Assembly (NCBI GenBank): GCA_032207245.1
Contig: CM063504.1
Location: 16,163,963-16,227,962, forward strand
Source of the DNA: Pardosa pseudoannulata
Taxonomy: Eukaryota; Arthropoda; Arachnida; Araneae; Lycosidae
Direction of reading: 5' to 3'
DNA: 64,000 bases
Position 1 is the stretch's first letter, and every line of letters begins with the position of its first letter. Both the position numbers and the translations under genes were made by a program. This document shows, one piece after another, positions 55,158 through 64,000 of this stretch. The notes beneath the pieces are model-generated. The model made no database searches. It had not been told where the DNA came from and was given only the letters and a program-made list of their open reading frames with translations.

Positions 55158-57458
55158 GGTAACTGACCACGTTCAGAGCCAAAATTTTTGAAAGAAAATT
55201 TTAGGGAATTATTTTCTTTTGAAGTTATTGTAAAATTAAGGTATGGAACACTAAGAAATATGAAAAATAAATTATATCTATGAAATCATCCGACATGTTT
55301 TTTTCTTCATTAAGATTTCATTAAGACTAACTAAGAAAATTGTCAAATGTACCCATTTACGTACTACAAAAAGATAGGCATATATATACATCAAAATAAA
55401 AGATTGATAACTGAGTACCAGCCAATTGAATAATTTAGAGAATTTCTAACGAAATGTCAGTATTTTTTCTTTAACTGGATATAATTAAAACCTTCATAAA
55501 GTTCCATATCATATAAAAACAAGCAGTTGAAATAACACCATGTTCAGGAAATTAGTATGACAATCGTAACAGTCATTTTTCAAAAATTCAATTTTAAATT
55601 AAAAAAAAAATTAAGGCTATAGTGGAGACGTTCAGCTGACCGAAATTTGCCCCCAAATTTGATTTTTCTATCTCACTGTGGTGAAAATAACTAAGAATAA
55701 GAATAAAACAGGGTATTTTAATACCTACTACCTTGTAATAAATATAATTATTACTACAACAGACGAACCAGTTATAGCTAATAACTATTTTAAACCCATT
55801 TTTAAACAAACACTTTCGAATTATATATGCATTTTATTATTTAAAAAAATATTTTTTTCTGTTCTAAATATATTAATCTTAACTAGCGTTTATTCCATAC
55901 TCTACGATGTTAATTGTCGATAAATTTCTAATGTATATGACGGTTATAAATGTACCTGCAGTGTTTCGAATACTTATAAAATTTGAATAATTATTATTTA
56001 AAATTTTTTGAAGTTATTATTGGTAATAATTGAATCTTCTGTGGCGGTAATAATTATATTAACTATAAGAGGATGAATATTAAAAAATATCTCTTTGATT
56101 TTTATTCTTAGTAATATTTTACAACAGAAGGAGATAAAAATATCGAATTTTCAGGCAAATTTTTCAAGGCTGAACGTCTAGTCTAACTTAAGCATTTCTT
56201 TCGAATTTTTTACACCTCTTCCACTGTCAGTATCGAACGAGCGATGACGCTATCCCGATCTACGAGTCATATTGAAGCTCAGAAAAATTTGTTTTCAGAC
56301 AAACTTTCTCAAAGATTTATAAAACATATTGTTTTTTTAAATTTCTAACTAGTAATCACTTTTTAGTATGGGAAACGAAGGTTATTAACTTAACATTAAT
56401 GACATTAATTTTAGAATTGTGACATCGAAAAAAGCTGTTCGTAATGTTGTTTTGAAATTTATATGTATATGATAAACTATAATAAAATATCCAATACGTG
56501 AATCTTTGTAAACTCTAGTATGATCTGGAGTATTATTTCATACGTACATTTCTCAAAAGGTGGAACTAAACAATAGCGCATAATCGACTTCGGTGACGTC
56601 ATATAATTTTAGTGCGTAGGCTTTTGAAAATTTTATTTTTCATTATAAAGCAGGTCAGTACAGAGCATTTTGAAATTTACGAATGAAAATTAAAATACAA
56701 ATACTTATTTACGAATTGCTACTATTGATACGATATTACTATTGGTTCTAATGGGTATATACATCCCAAAGATTAAATTTAATTTTATATTGGGTAAATA
56801 AAATTAACTTTCTAATGTGTTTTTTCATTTTTATATCATCTTAAATTGTACATTAATAATTAAATATCCGATGATTTTTATTTAATTTATTATTTTGCAA
56901 TATGCAGTAAGGTTATTATCACAATATCCTAGACGAATGCGACAAATAGTCACAGTTGACAGTACAATAGGGATATATTGTCCCAGGGGATTTCCAGGAA
57001 ACGGGAAAGGATAAACACTTTAAGCTTATAGTACATTTCATTTAATATTGTCAGCATTAAATTAAACTATTTTTTTTCGTTTATTAATGAAAAGTTTGGT
57101 GGAAAGGATTAAAATTGCAGTATCGAAAATACTTTGAGTAATACGTTTTTCATATTTATTTGACCTGGATAATAATGATTATCAAATATTTACTTTATTT
57201 CTTAACTTTTTGACTTATTTTTACAGTTTTTCAACGAGTCCTACATAATTCAATTTCATTATACCTCATTATAATTCCAGAACATTAAATTCACAAATTA
57301 CGAGTTTTCTCACGGATAGCAGTGAACGTTAAAAAATAAACAGTACCTTAGGATTCATCACTTTTGTAACATGTATCTTCATTCACTTCAGTAAAATTAT
57401 TTTTTTTATGTGATTTTCCCGAATTAATTAAATTGCTAATTGAACGTGGTCTGCTACC
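55158..57458. mobile_element. Putative 2.3-kb element with 18-bp inverted ends
   Basis: GGTAACTGACCACGTTCA at 55158-55175 and its inverted copy (TGAACGTGGTCTGCTACC, 57441-57458) match at 16 of 18 positions. The interior is AT-rich with no transposase frame. No target duplication was identified, so a chance pair cannot be excluded. Confidence 0.4.
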
Positions 57459-57608
57459 ACAGGTGGTTAGATGCTAGATATATTGGATTTCCTTAGTTCC
57501 ATGTAAACCTATGGGCTCGGTCGGTTCGCATTTAAATATTTTTTAAACAAATTTTACCAAGCAAAAGATCGAAATTCTCCATGGTTATGGGAGACCCATT
57601 TTAAAATT
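57454..57608 (+). repeat. Dispersed repeat, copy 2
   Basis: Partner of 47159-47304 (ATATTGGATT, TTAGTTCCATGT, GGTTCGCATTTAAA, ATTTTACCA, AAATTCTCCA). It begins where the inverted end of the putative 2.3-kb element stops. 57609-58188 holds nothing else assignable. Confidence 0.5.
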
Positions 57609-58188
57609 TGTATCGTTAAAATTTCATTATTTGCGTTCAAAGGTAGCCGTATCAAAATATTTTCCAAAAATTATAAAATTAAAAAAGAATTTTCAGAATT
57701 TTTTAAAATTTTACTTATGTTTTTCACTGCAGAGTTTTCTGACATATACCATTCGGAAATTTGTTTGAATAATCTTTAAATGCAAATATCCCAGAATTGG
57801 AACAATTTTTCTCCTTAGGTTAAACATAGAGTTAAAAAAATCCAACGTTTCCAGTACCAAACCGTCTTAACAAACAACAGGAAAAAAAAAGAGGGTATTT
57901 TTTAAAATTTAACCTTTGAGGACGGCCGTATCATATATGCAACCACTTCTAAGTTGCCTCTCGTGATTTTGTAGGATTTGTTAATTCCACTACAACAGAT
58001 ATAAGGTGACAACTAGTAATACTAAAATACTAATTAGATGTTCCATATGAAATATTATATAATGATATCCACTAAGTCAATTAAAAAAAAGCGTTGCCTG
58101 TGTGATAGACTCATCCCCAAAGAGTTAGAAACTAAGATCACATAAAGGAAATTCGTGATGATGACAATGATAAAATAAAAATGGCACG

Positions 58189-58344
58189 TTATTCTTCTCT
58201 TATTTCGTTTTCGCTGGCAGACTGAGTCTTCGATTTCAACAGAGATCTTATCGCCCTGGCTCTCATCTCGAGTTCCAGAAGTTCTGCATCCCGTTCTGGC
58301 TGTATAAGGTCCCTGGCAATTTCATCTTTGATGACCAGAGGAAT
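58189..58344 (-). CDS. CAAP1: CAAP1-like terminal exon
   Basis: Acceptor TTTCAG, 52 codons including TAA, predicted helical and charged: RDAELLELEMRARAIRSLLK. Base composition is clearly less AT-rich than its flanks, as expected for a coding exon. Confidence 0.7.
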   Translation of the reverse strand: MPLVIKDEIARDLIQPERDAELLELEMRARAIRSLLKSKTQSASENEIREE

Positions 58345-61300
58345 CTGAAACAACACAGAACACTTTTTTAAAACATCAAATTAATATATATTGGGCATTC
58401 CCATTATTTTCTCTACTATACATTAACGATGACGAATCTTTTGGAAAAATGGGTCAATATTGTCTATAGTTTTTTTTAAATATTAGCACGTACGTCAATG
58501 ACATCACTTGGAAGATTTGGTTTTGTTTGGGGCGCTACTGTCTACTTTTTGCAACACGAGGGCTGAGACAGGGACCTACTGCTTAAAGCCGATTCCGAAC
58601 GGCTACGAACATCTATGCCCCTGTGGGATTCGAACCCACGAACTCTCGTTCCGAAGGCCAGTACCCTAACCATTCGGCCATCGTTCGGCCACTTGGAAGA
58701 AGGGGGAAGGAAAGGAGAAGGTATGGTACTGCTAAGAGAAGTTACATTCTGCATATGTAAATACTGGTATTACCTTTTCCCGTACACCACAATCACTAAA
58801 CGCAGGCAATATTAAAGCTGTAAAGACCAGTAAGTTTGAAAACTCCAGTCTACTAATAGTAATACCCGTTGGTTTGGCAGAATATGATCCCTCCCCTCCC
58901 ATTTGTGAGGGAAAGGGCATTTTTTTAGTGAGTAGATGCTGGAATGGTGAAGAGAGAGGCTGGTTTGTTTTAAATGAATTTTACTGAACTCCACTTGTGT
59001 GTCAGTTAATATTTTGAAATCAATTTTTAACTACCTCCTGACTAGCTACAGATCTGAAATTTGGTTCATACTAATAAAATCAATTCCAGTAATAATATAA
59101 TATTCAACCATAAAAAAATTAGATTTGAGAAAAAAATATCAGTTTGGTAATGCAAAAAGCAGTTAAGCCTACTTAGAATACCGATTACAGAGTTTTTAAA
59201 CTAGTATGGCTGTCTATTTGCAAGTGGCCTAACTAAAAACTGAAACAAAATATTAACTTTTTCGAGCTTTTTTTTATCGTTTTTTTTTGGTGTTAAATAG
59301 AAGCTATTAAAAAAATAATACTTTTTATATTTTATTTGCTCTCTGTCTCAGTGGACTCTGCAGCCCGCAGACAAAGAAATCGACATTGTTAGGATTACTT
59401 GGACTTAACCAGTGGTTAAATGTTAGTTTGGTACATATATCCATTTTTTGACATTTTGAGATTGTAAACAGTTCTTGATTGTACTAGTTATCATTTGTAA
59501 CGTTTTTTTTCTTTATTTACTTAATGTGTGAATTTTGTTTTTTTTTTTTTTTTTTGCATTTATTGTTTTCCACTTTATGCAAATTTACTCTTGTATTTGG
59601 TCTGCCCAGTACTAAATAAACAGTATTTGTAGTTGCTGTGGACTGACTCCGACGGTTATTTTGATGCCCTGTGTGGGTGTCATAATAGTCTTATTGCTCG
59701 TGGTTTGGTTTGGTTTGGAGAGCTACGGTCTACTGTTTTGCACACGAGGGTTAATGAGACTGGGACCTACTGCTTAAAGCTGATTCCGAACGGCTACGGA
59801 CATCCATGCCATAATGGGATTCGAACCCACGAACTTCGGTACCGACGATCAACGCCCTAACCAATCGGCCAGCGTTCGGCCTTATTGCTCGTGGACCAAG
59901 TATGTAATGTTATTTTTTTTAAATTTAAGTGCATGTTAAATAAACGGCGTGTTTTTTAAATGTTTACTTTCTCCACTCACCATACTTGCCACTTTGCTTC
60001 AAATGTCATTTGAGACAGACATTTTTTGGCGATAGAGTGCAGCTTTTATAGAACCTAGCCACAGTAAATCGAGTATTAATCATGTATAAATAACTTATAA
60101 GTATTTTGATTGTATATCCTTCGGCATGCCATACATGTATAAACTAATATTTTAAACAAGAAATTTTGGCATCTTTTGTAATGTGTTGAAAATTTACTCT
60201 GTCTCAAAGCCAAATCAATTTAACAAGTATAAAAAGTGTACAAGTACAACAGTTTGGATACAACTAACATTTATTAACAGAGAAGCTTAGGGCTGGTCTC
60301 TCCAAAGTGGTTTAACGGCCAACCGTGATTAACCCATGGCGCCAGCCAATGGTAGGACGCATTTCCCCGTTTAAACAGAGATTAATCGCGGTTAGTCGTT
60401 AAACGACTTTGGTGAGGCGGCCCTTTAATATTTTAATAAATAATATCACTTATAAAATTCTCAAAAGGTTCACTTTTACTTTAAGCTTTTTGTTGTTTAT
60501 AATACCCCATAAACGAGCCAAGCTCGTGAGTCTGTAACTACTGAAATTAAGGGGAAGGAGTGCTCTAGGTTAGATAACCTGAGTTTGCCTCTGCGATCGA
60601 CTGAAAATTTCTCTGCGAGCTACTATTATCTCGGCTTTGCGATTTCGGTTTTAGAATATCATTTTAATCCTTCGAGGACGCGTGCCGGGCCTCTGAGGCT
60701 CGATCGTTATAAAAACATTTCACACAAAATCACCCAATAGAAATAAACTTCTCCAATTTCCAGTAGCTGTCTTATAGGTCTTCTAGACCACAATAACATA
60801 CATTTTAGCGGTTTTTTCTGAATATTTTTCTCAGAAAGAGATACTTTCAATTTATTCGGGTAGCACAGACCCAGTGTTTGGGCATACACTGTTGCATTTT
60901 TATTTAGTTTTTGGGGTAGGAGGAGAGAACCTATCAAAAATACATCGTACTTTGATTAAAATTATGAAATATAAAGATGTGAAATAAGTTTTTAACTTGT
61001 GTGTCTTACGTTTGTACTTTCGAAATGTTAATAAAAAGATATATAGTCCAAAACAGTGGCGTACCCAGAAATTAATTTTTTTTTTTGGGGGGGGGTGCAT
61101 ATTGTCATTGCCAACAAGGGCACCTATTTGAAAAATGCAGAAGGGCTTGAGCCCCCCCCCCTTTTGTAAAGTCATTTCTTTACATACACACATATTTATC
61201 TCATACCACCCCCTTCCTAAATTCTCTCATAAAGGCACCTATAATTCCCATAAAAAATTATGTAATTTAGTATTATTATGTAAAAACTAAAGAATACATT

Positions 61301-63836
61301 ATATCAATCTAATTTCTCCATTGTGAAACTATTCACGAACTGATATAATATTTACCAAGCTATAAAAATTAGAAAAATATGGCCATTTAAGAAAAATAAT
61401 ATATTATGAAAACAAAATTTTTATTTACCAGATTTGATAGAATTCTGTATCATTGAAAATTGATAAAATACCATTTAAGGATTAAAAAAAGCAGTTGCAA
61501 TTTTTTTTAAAAAATGGTTAAAAATATTCGATTACAATGCAATGAAAAACATCTATTCATATTAGTTTTTACAAATTTATGTTTATTCTCCGCTTTTGTT
61601 TTTGCAAAATATTTAAAACTTCATCTTCAGTTACAGGAATATTTTTATAGATATACAGCAACCAGAGTCCATTTAAACGCATTTCTGATGTACTGTTTTT
61701 CAAATAATTTTTTACATATTTCAGAGTTGAAAACGATCTTTCAGCTGGGTATGTTATAACTGGCAAAGTGACTAAAATTTTTAAAGTTTATGGGCATTCT
61801 GAAAAATTTCTAGATTGCACTCTTGTAAAGCTTCTATATAGTTAATCCCCCATCCTCACCCTAAGATCTTTTTCACAAAATCGAAATATTTCAAGATTAT
61901 GTTCTTATTGTAGTATTATGGTATTTCTAAACTTTAAAAAAAAAGGAAGACGAAATTTAAAACTTCTTTTCCCTCTTTCTTTTTTCAGTTTCTAGAAAAA
62001 ATCTTGGGTGGTGCATATGTTCCTTTACACCAGATGTGTCGCCATTTTTTCGGGTACTGTAAAGGATTTCTGAAATTCAAAGGAATTTGAGGGATGTGGA
62101 ATTCATGACAGTTGATATAGATAATAATATTGTTGTATTAATTTATATGTATCTTGAAAATTATGTCATATGATTTATTTTGCTGTAATTTGAGCAAAAA
62201 TGACTGTAAGCCATTAACATTTCCCACATATGTGGAAATATTGGATATAGTAGTTATTTTTTTTTACAAATTTTTTGTTTCAAAAATAATCTATTTCTAA
62301 CATTTTGGTGATAACGAATAAAATTAAAGACAAAGAAATTCCATTTTTGCACGTTTTTCGGAACTATATTCCACAGGCAAGGGGTTAATGACTAAAATGA
62401 TAACACCTTTATTTTAAATTAAATTATGCATATTGTTATATACTCATACCTCTGTCCGACTTGCATACTTTTTCGAAAATCGGCCAATTATGAGACTTTG
62501 CCCTGCGATCTTGCATACAGTCCCTAATGAAACCCTCGAGCCCTTACAGGTTTGTAACCCTTGATCTAAATCAGAGGTAGGCAAAAGCCGGCCCGCTGGC
62601 TACATCCGGCCCTTTTGCTTACTTTATCCGGCCCGTTGAAAAATCCTGCATGCAATTTCTTTAATCTCTTATATGCGATTTTGTTGAAATCAACAGTATT
62701 TGTATGCGTAGTGTACATATAAATAATGAAAAATATATAAATAATAGCTATATAAAATATATAAATAAAACTTTTTCGTTAATGATTTACACGAAAAATA
62801 AATATCGATCACAAATTACTGACGAAAATCTACACTCAGTATTAAGGATTGCTACAAGTGATTTGGATCCAAATTTTGAAGAAATAATATCAAATGAACA
62901 TTCCAGATTTCACGTTTCGCATTAACTAAAACTATTCTATTTTAACGTTTGATGTTTGTCTTTTCTTTTTATAATTCTATTTACTATTATATTTACAAAA
63001 TGTAATATAAATATAAAAATGTAATAACTATAATCAAAATAAAATAATTTGTATCATTAAGATATAAATAAATATCAAAATAAAATCTTTCATTAACTGA
63101 TTTATTTAATGACCATTAATTTAATATAATGGATCATATTTCTTTAAAAATTACGTGACATATTTTACTGGGCACAAATTGTTCGCATATACACCTAAGT
63201 GAGACAATTTATTATTACTATTATCTTTTATTAACTGTCAAATTTCTCTGTCCAAATGCTTTAAAATGATACTTATAGTGTTTTTGTCAAAAAAATTTCT
63301 TGGGCAGGGAACTCCACCGAAAACATTCGAGTGTGCACAGATATAGTCCTCCGGCCCGGGAGACATTTTGAAAATTTCATTTTCGTTCCCGCGCTTAAAA
63401 GTATTTGCCCACCACTGCTTTACACCCACCCCTGGGTACACCTCTGGTCAAAAATACTTCTAAATATTAATATTTCAAATAATCCGAAATATACTTTAAA
63501 CTTTTAATAAAGTATATTTGGCAATACGAATTTTCTGTTCACCATCAAAAGCAAATTTTGTTTGTATTTTGCACAGGAAATTTGCATCGGGCATCCGAGG
63601 CCTGGCGACAGTCCTCACGAGTTAAGCATAGCAATTCACAAAAATTGTATTATTTGATTTTCAAATAATAAGTGAAACACAGTACTAAAAATTTTTCGCT
63701 TCATAGTGAAGATTTCGAAATGAGTATACGTACCACATTGTCCTCCTCTGATAGGCTCTCCACGTTTGCGCCGCTAGTTTTCGGGGATTCTGTCACATTT
63801 TTCAGCGATTCCTTCACTGACTTTTCTACAGGTTTC
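58189..63836 (-). CDS. CAAP1: CAAP1-like protein, 3' part of gene
   Basis: Two exons (63836-63734, 58344-58189) join in phase 0 and stop at TAA. They encode 86 residues of the C-terminus. The first exon gives PVEKSVKESLKNVTESPK and an acidic SLSEEDNV; the second gives IKDEIARDLIQPERDAELLE and LEMRARAIRSLLKS. Human CAAP1 (caspase activity and apoptosis inhibitor 1) ends with EKSVNEILGLAESSP and then LELLELEMRARAIKALMK, a close match in order and spacing. Recalled function is repression of caspase-10-linked apoptosis; nothing here tests it. The 5' exons, including the conserved globular part, lie beyond 64000. The intron carries SINEs, a MITE and nested hAT elements. Confidence 0.65.
58516..58689 (-). 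repeat. tRNA-derived SINE with 11-bp target duplication
   Basis: Flanked by CACTTGGAAGA at 58505-58515 and 58690-58700. Minus strand: GCCGAACGATGGCCGAATGG head, perfect GGTTCGAATCC B box, and a tail of CCAAACAAAACC type. Confidence 0.85.
59704..59880 (-). repeat. tRNA-derived SINE with 14-bp target duplication
   Basis: Flanked by identical CTTATTGCTCGTGG (59690-59703, 59881-59894). 177 bp. Minus strand order: GCCGAACGCTGGCCGATTGG (A box), B box GGTTCGAATCC, CATGGATGTCCG, CGTTCGGAATCAGC, CTCATTAACCCTCGTG, GTAGACCGTAGC and a CCAAACCAAACCA tail. This is the reference copy for the family in this window. Confidence 0.88.
60290..60423. mobile_element. Foldback MITE, 134 bp, Harbinger-like
   Basis: The two halves are inverted copies. 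The left starts GGGCTGGTCTCTCCAAAGTG and continues GTTTAACGGCCAACCG; the right, reversed, reads GGGCCGCCTCACCAAAGTCG and GTTTAACGACTAACCG. TTA lies on the left and TTTA on the right, compatible with the 3-bp TTA/TAA target of PIF/Harbinger. No coding capacity. Confidence 0.7.
61569..61766 (-). pseudogene. hAT transposase C-terminal dimerisation domain
   Basis: 65 codons read MPVITYPAERSFSTLKYVKN, then MRLNGLWLLYIYKNI and VTEDEVLNIL. The AERSFSTLK...RLNGLxLLxI pattern is the hATC dimerisation motif. The upstream catalytic part is gone. Confidence 0.75.
62572..63417 (+). mobile_element. Inner hAT element nested in the outer one
   Basis: The left end CAGAGGTAGGCAAAAGCCGG and the reversed right end CAGTGGTGGGCAAATACTTT form CAGNGGTRGGCAAA terminal repeats with GGCCCG blocks just inside both ends, a hAT hallmark. 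A clear 8-bp duplication was not found. 846 bp, with a transposase relic on the plus strand, opposite to the outer element. Confidence 0.6.
62704..62925 (+). pseudogene. ZBED/GTF2IRD2-type hAT transposase C-terminus
   Basis: The last 50 codons read KNKYRSQITDENLHSVLRIA, then DLDPNFEEIIS and HVSH before the stop. This is like the RxxLTDEHLxxxLRxATSxLxPN...CQVSH tail of ZBED5/GTF2IRD2-related hAT proteins. The N-terminal part of the open frame is low-complexity and probably not original coding. Confidence 0.6.
63734..63836 (-). CDS. CAAP1: CAAP1-like penultimate exon
   Basis: Acceptor ACCGCAG, donor GTG|GTACGT, 34 codons plus one base completing an upstream codon. Encodes PVEKSVKESLKNVTESPK and a Ser/Glu-rich end. 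The 63837-64000 edge is intron. Confidence 0.65.
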
Positions 63837-64000
63837 CTGCGGTAGTGAAATAAGAAATAAGTACAAGTGAATAGTCTGATAATAAATATAAACATCAATC
63901 TGACCATCCGTCCCAACAGCCTGTCATTTTGCACTCAAAATGAAGGAATATTTTATAAATTTTCGAAAACTGTTAAGTTTATTTTAATGTAATTTTTTTT

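Larger units (their letters stand above)
61054..63446 (-). mobile_element. Outer hAT element, deleted, hosts a second hAT
   Basis: The ends CAGTGGCGTACCCAG and CTGGGTACACCTCTG are inverted at 12 of 15 positions. Flanking 8-mers GTCCAAAA (61046-61053) and GTCAAAAA (63447-63454) match at 7 of 8, as expected for a hAT duplication. G/C runs (GGGGGGGG, CCCCCCCCC) follow the left end. It keeps only the C-terminal dimerisation region of its transposase, on the minus strand. Confidence 0.7.
58345..63733 (-). other. CAAP1-like gene, last intron
   Basis: About 5.4 kb holding two recent SINEs, a 134-bp MITE at 60290-60423 and nested hAT elements at 61054-63446. A T run lies near 59540. 58700-59690 and 59895-60289 show nothing else. 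Confidence 0.65.

Noticed and set aside
62236..62386. Another TTAA-type MITE
   Set aside because: TTAA-like sites and a loose ATTTCCCACA / CAAGGGG pair are present, but the ends match too poorly to support an element.

Overview
This window is an AT-rich animal nuclear sequence: genes split by long introns, AT microsatellites and many degraded transposons. It is most likely an arthropod, tentatively a chelicerate. Non-LTR retrotransposon RNase H/zinc-knuckle fragments near 43.3 and 52.6-53.1 kb read like those I recall from spider genomes. A gene for IFT25, which Drosophila and C. elegans lack, is present. There is no bacterial-style operon and no CRISPR.

Three protein-coding genes are supported by splice-consistent exons with matching intron phases. 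(1) IFT25/HSPB11, plus strand, 4 exons, 6854-18281, has a near-canonical RFX X-box just upstream. (2) DPH2, minus strand, 6 exons, 46527 down to 31923, is complete at about 485 codons. It carries an apparent +1 insertion in an A-run of exon 3 and probably a second in exon 5. (3) The last two exons of a CAAP1-like gene, minus strand, lie at 63836-63734 and 58344-58189 and continue beyond the right edge. IFT25 and DPH2 converge on about 13 kb of repeat-rich DNA. DPH2 and CAAP1 are on the same strand, separated by about 11.6 kb. The genes are unrelated in function (cilium, translation factor modification, apoptosis regulation).

The rest is dominated by mobile DNA. At 0.6-4.2 kb there are a piggyBac-like deletion derivative with TTAA ends, two old SINEs, and a broken Tc1-like transposase split by a hAT MITE with a perfect 8-bp duplication. 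IFT25 intron 3 holds a deleted mariner. The interval 19.9-21.1 kb is a 1.2-kb foldback element with arms of about 520 bp, and 21.4-22.2 kb is another TIR-like element. DPH2 introns hold TTAA-type MITEs, one of them hit by a SINE, and a retrotransposon fragment. The CAAP1 intron holds two SINEs with perfect target duplications, a Harbinger-like MITE, and one hAT element nested in another, each keeping the end of its own transposase.

The most unusual region is 23.6-28.55 kb: a degenerate array of tRNA(Ser)-like, A-box/B-box units, plus-oriented on the left and minus-oriented on the right. The switch point is a long palindrome with arms of about 455-465 bp. I know of no named element with this layout, and it is the best candidate for something undescribed. 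Between these features, most introns and intergenic DNA show nothing I can assign.
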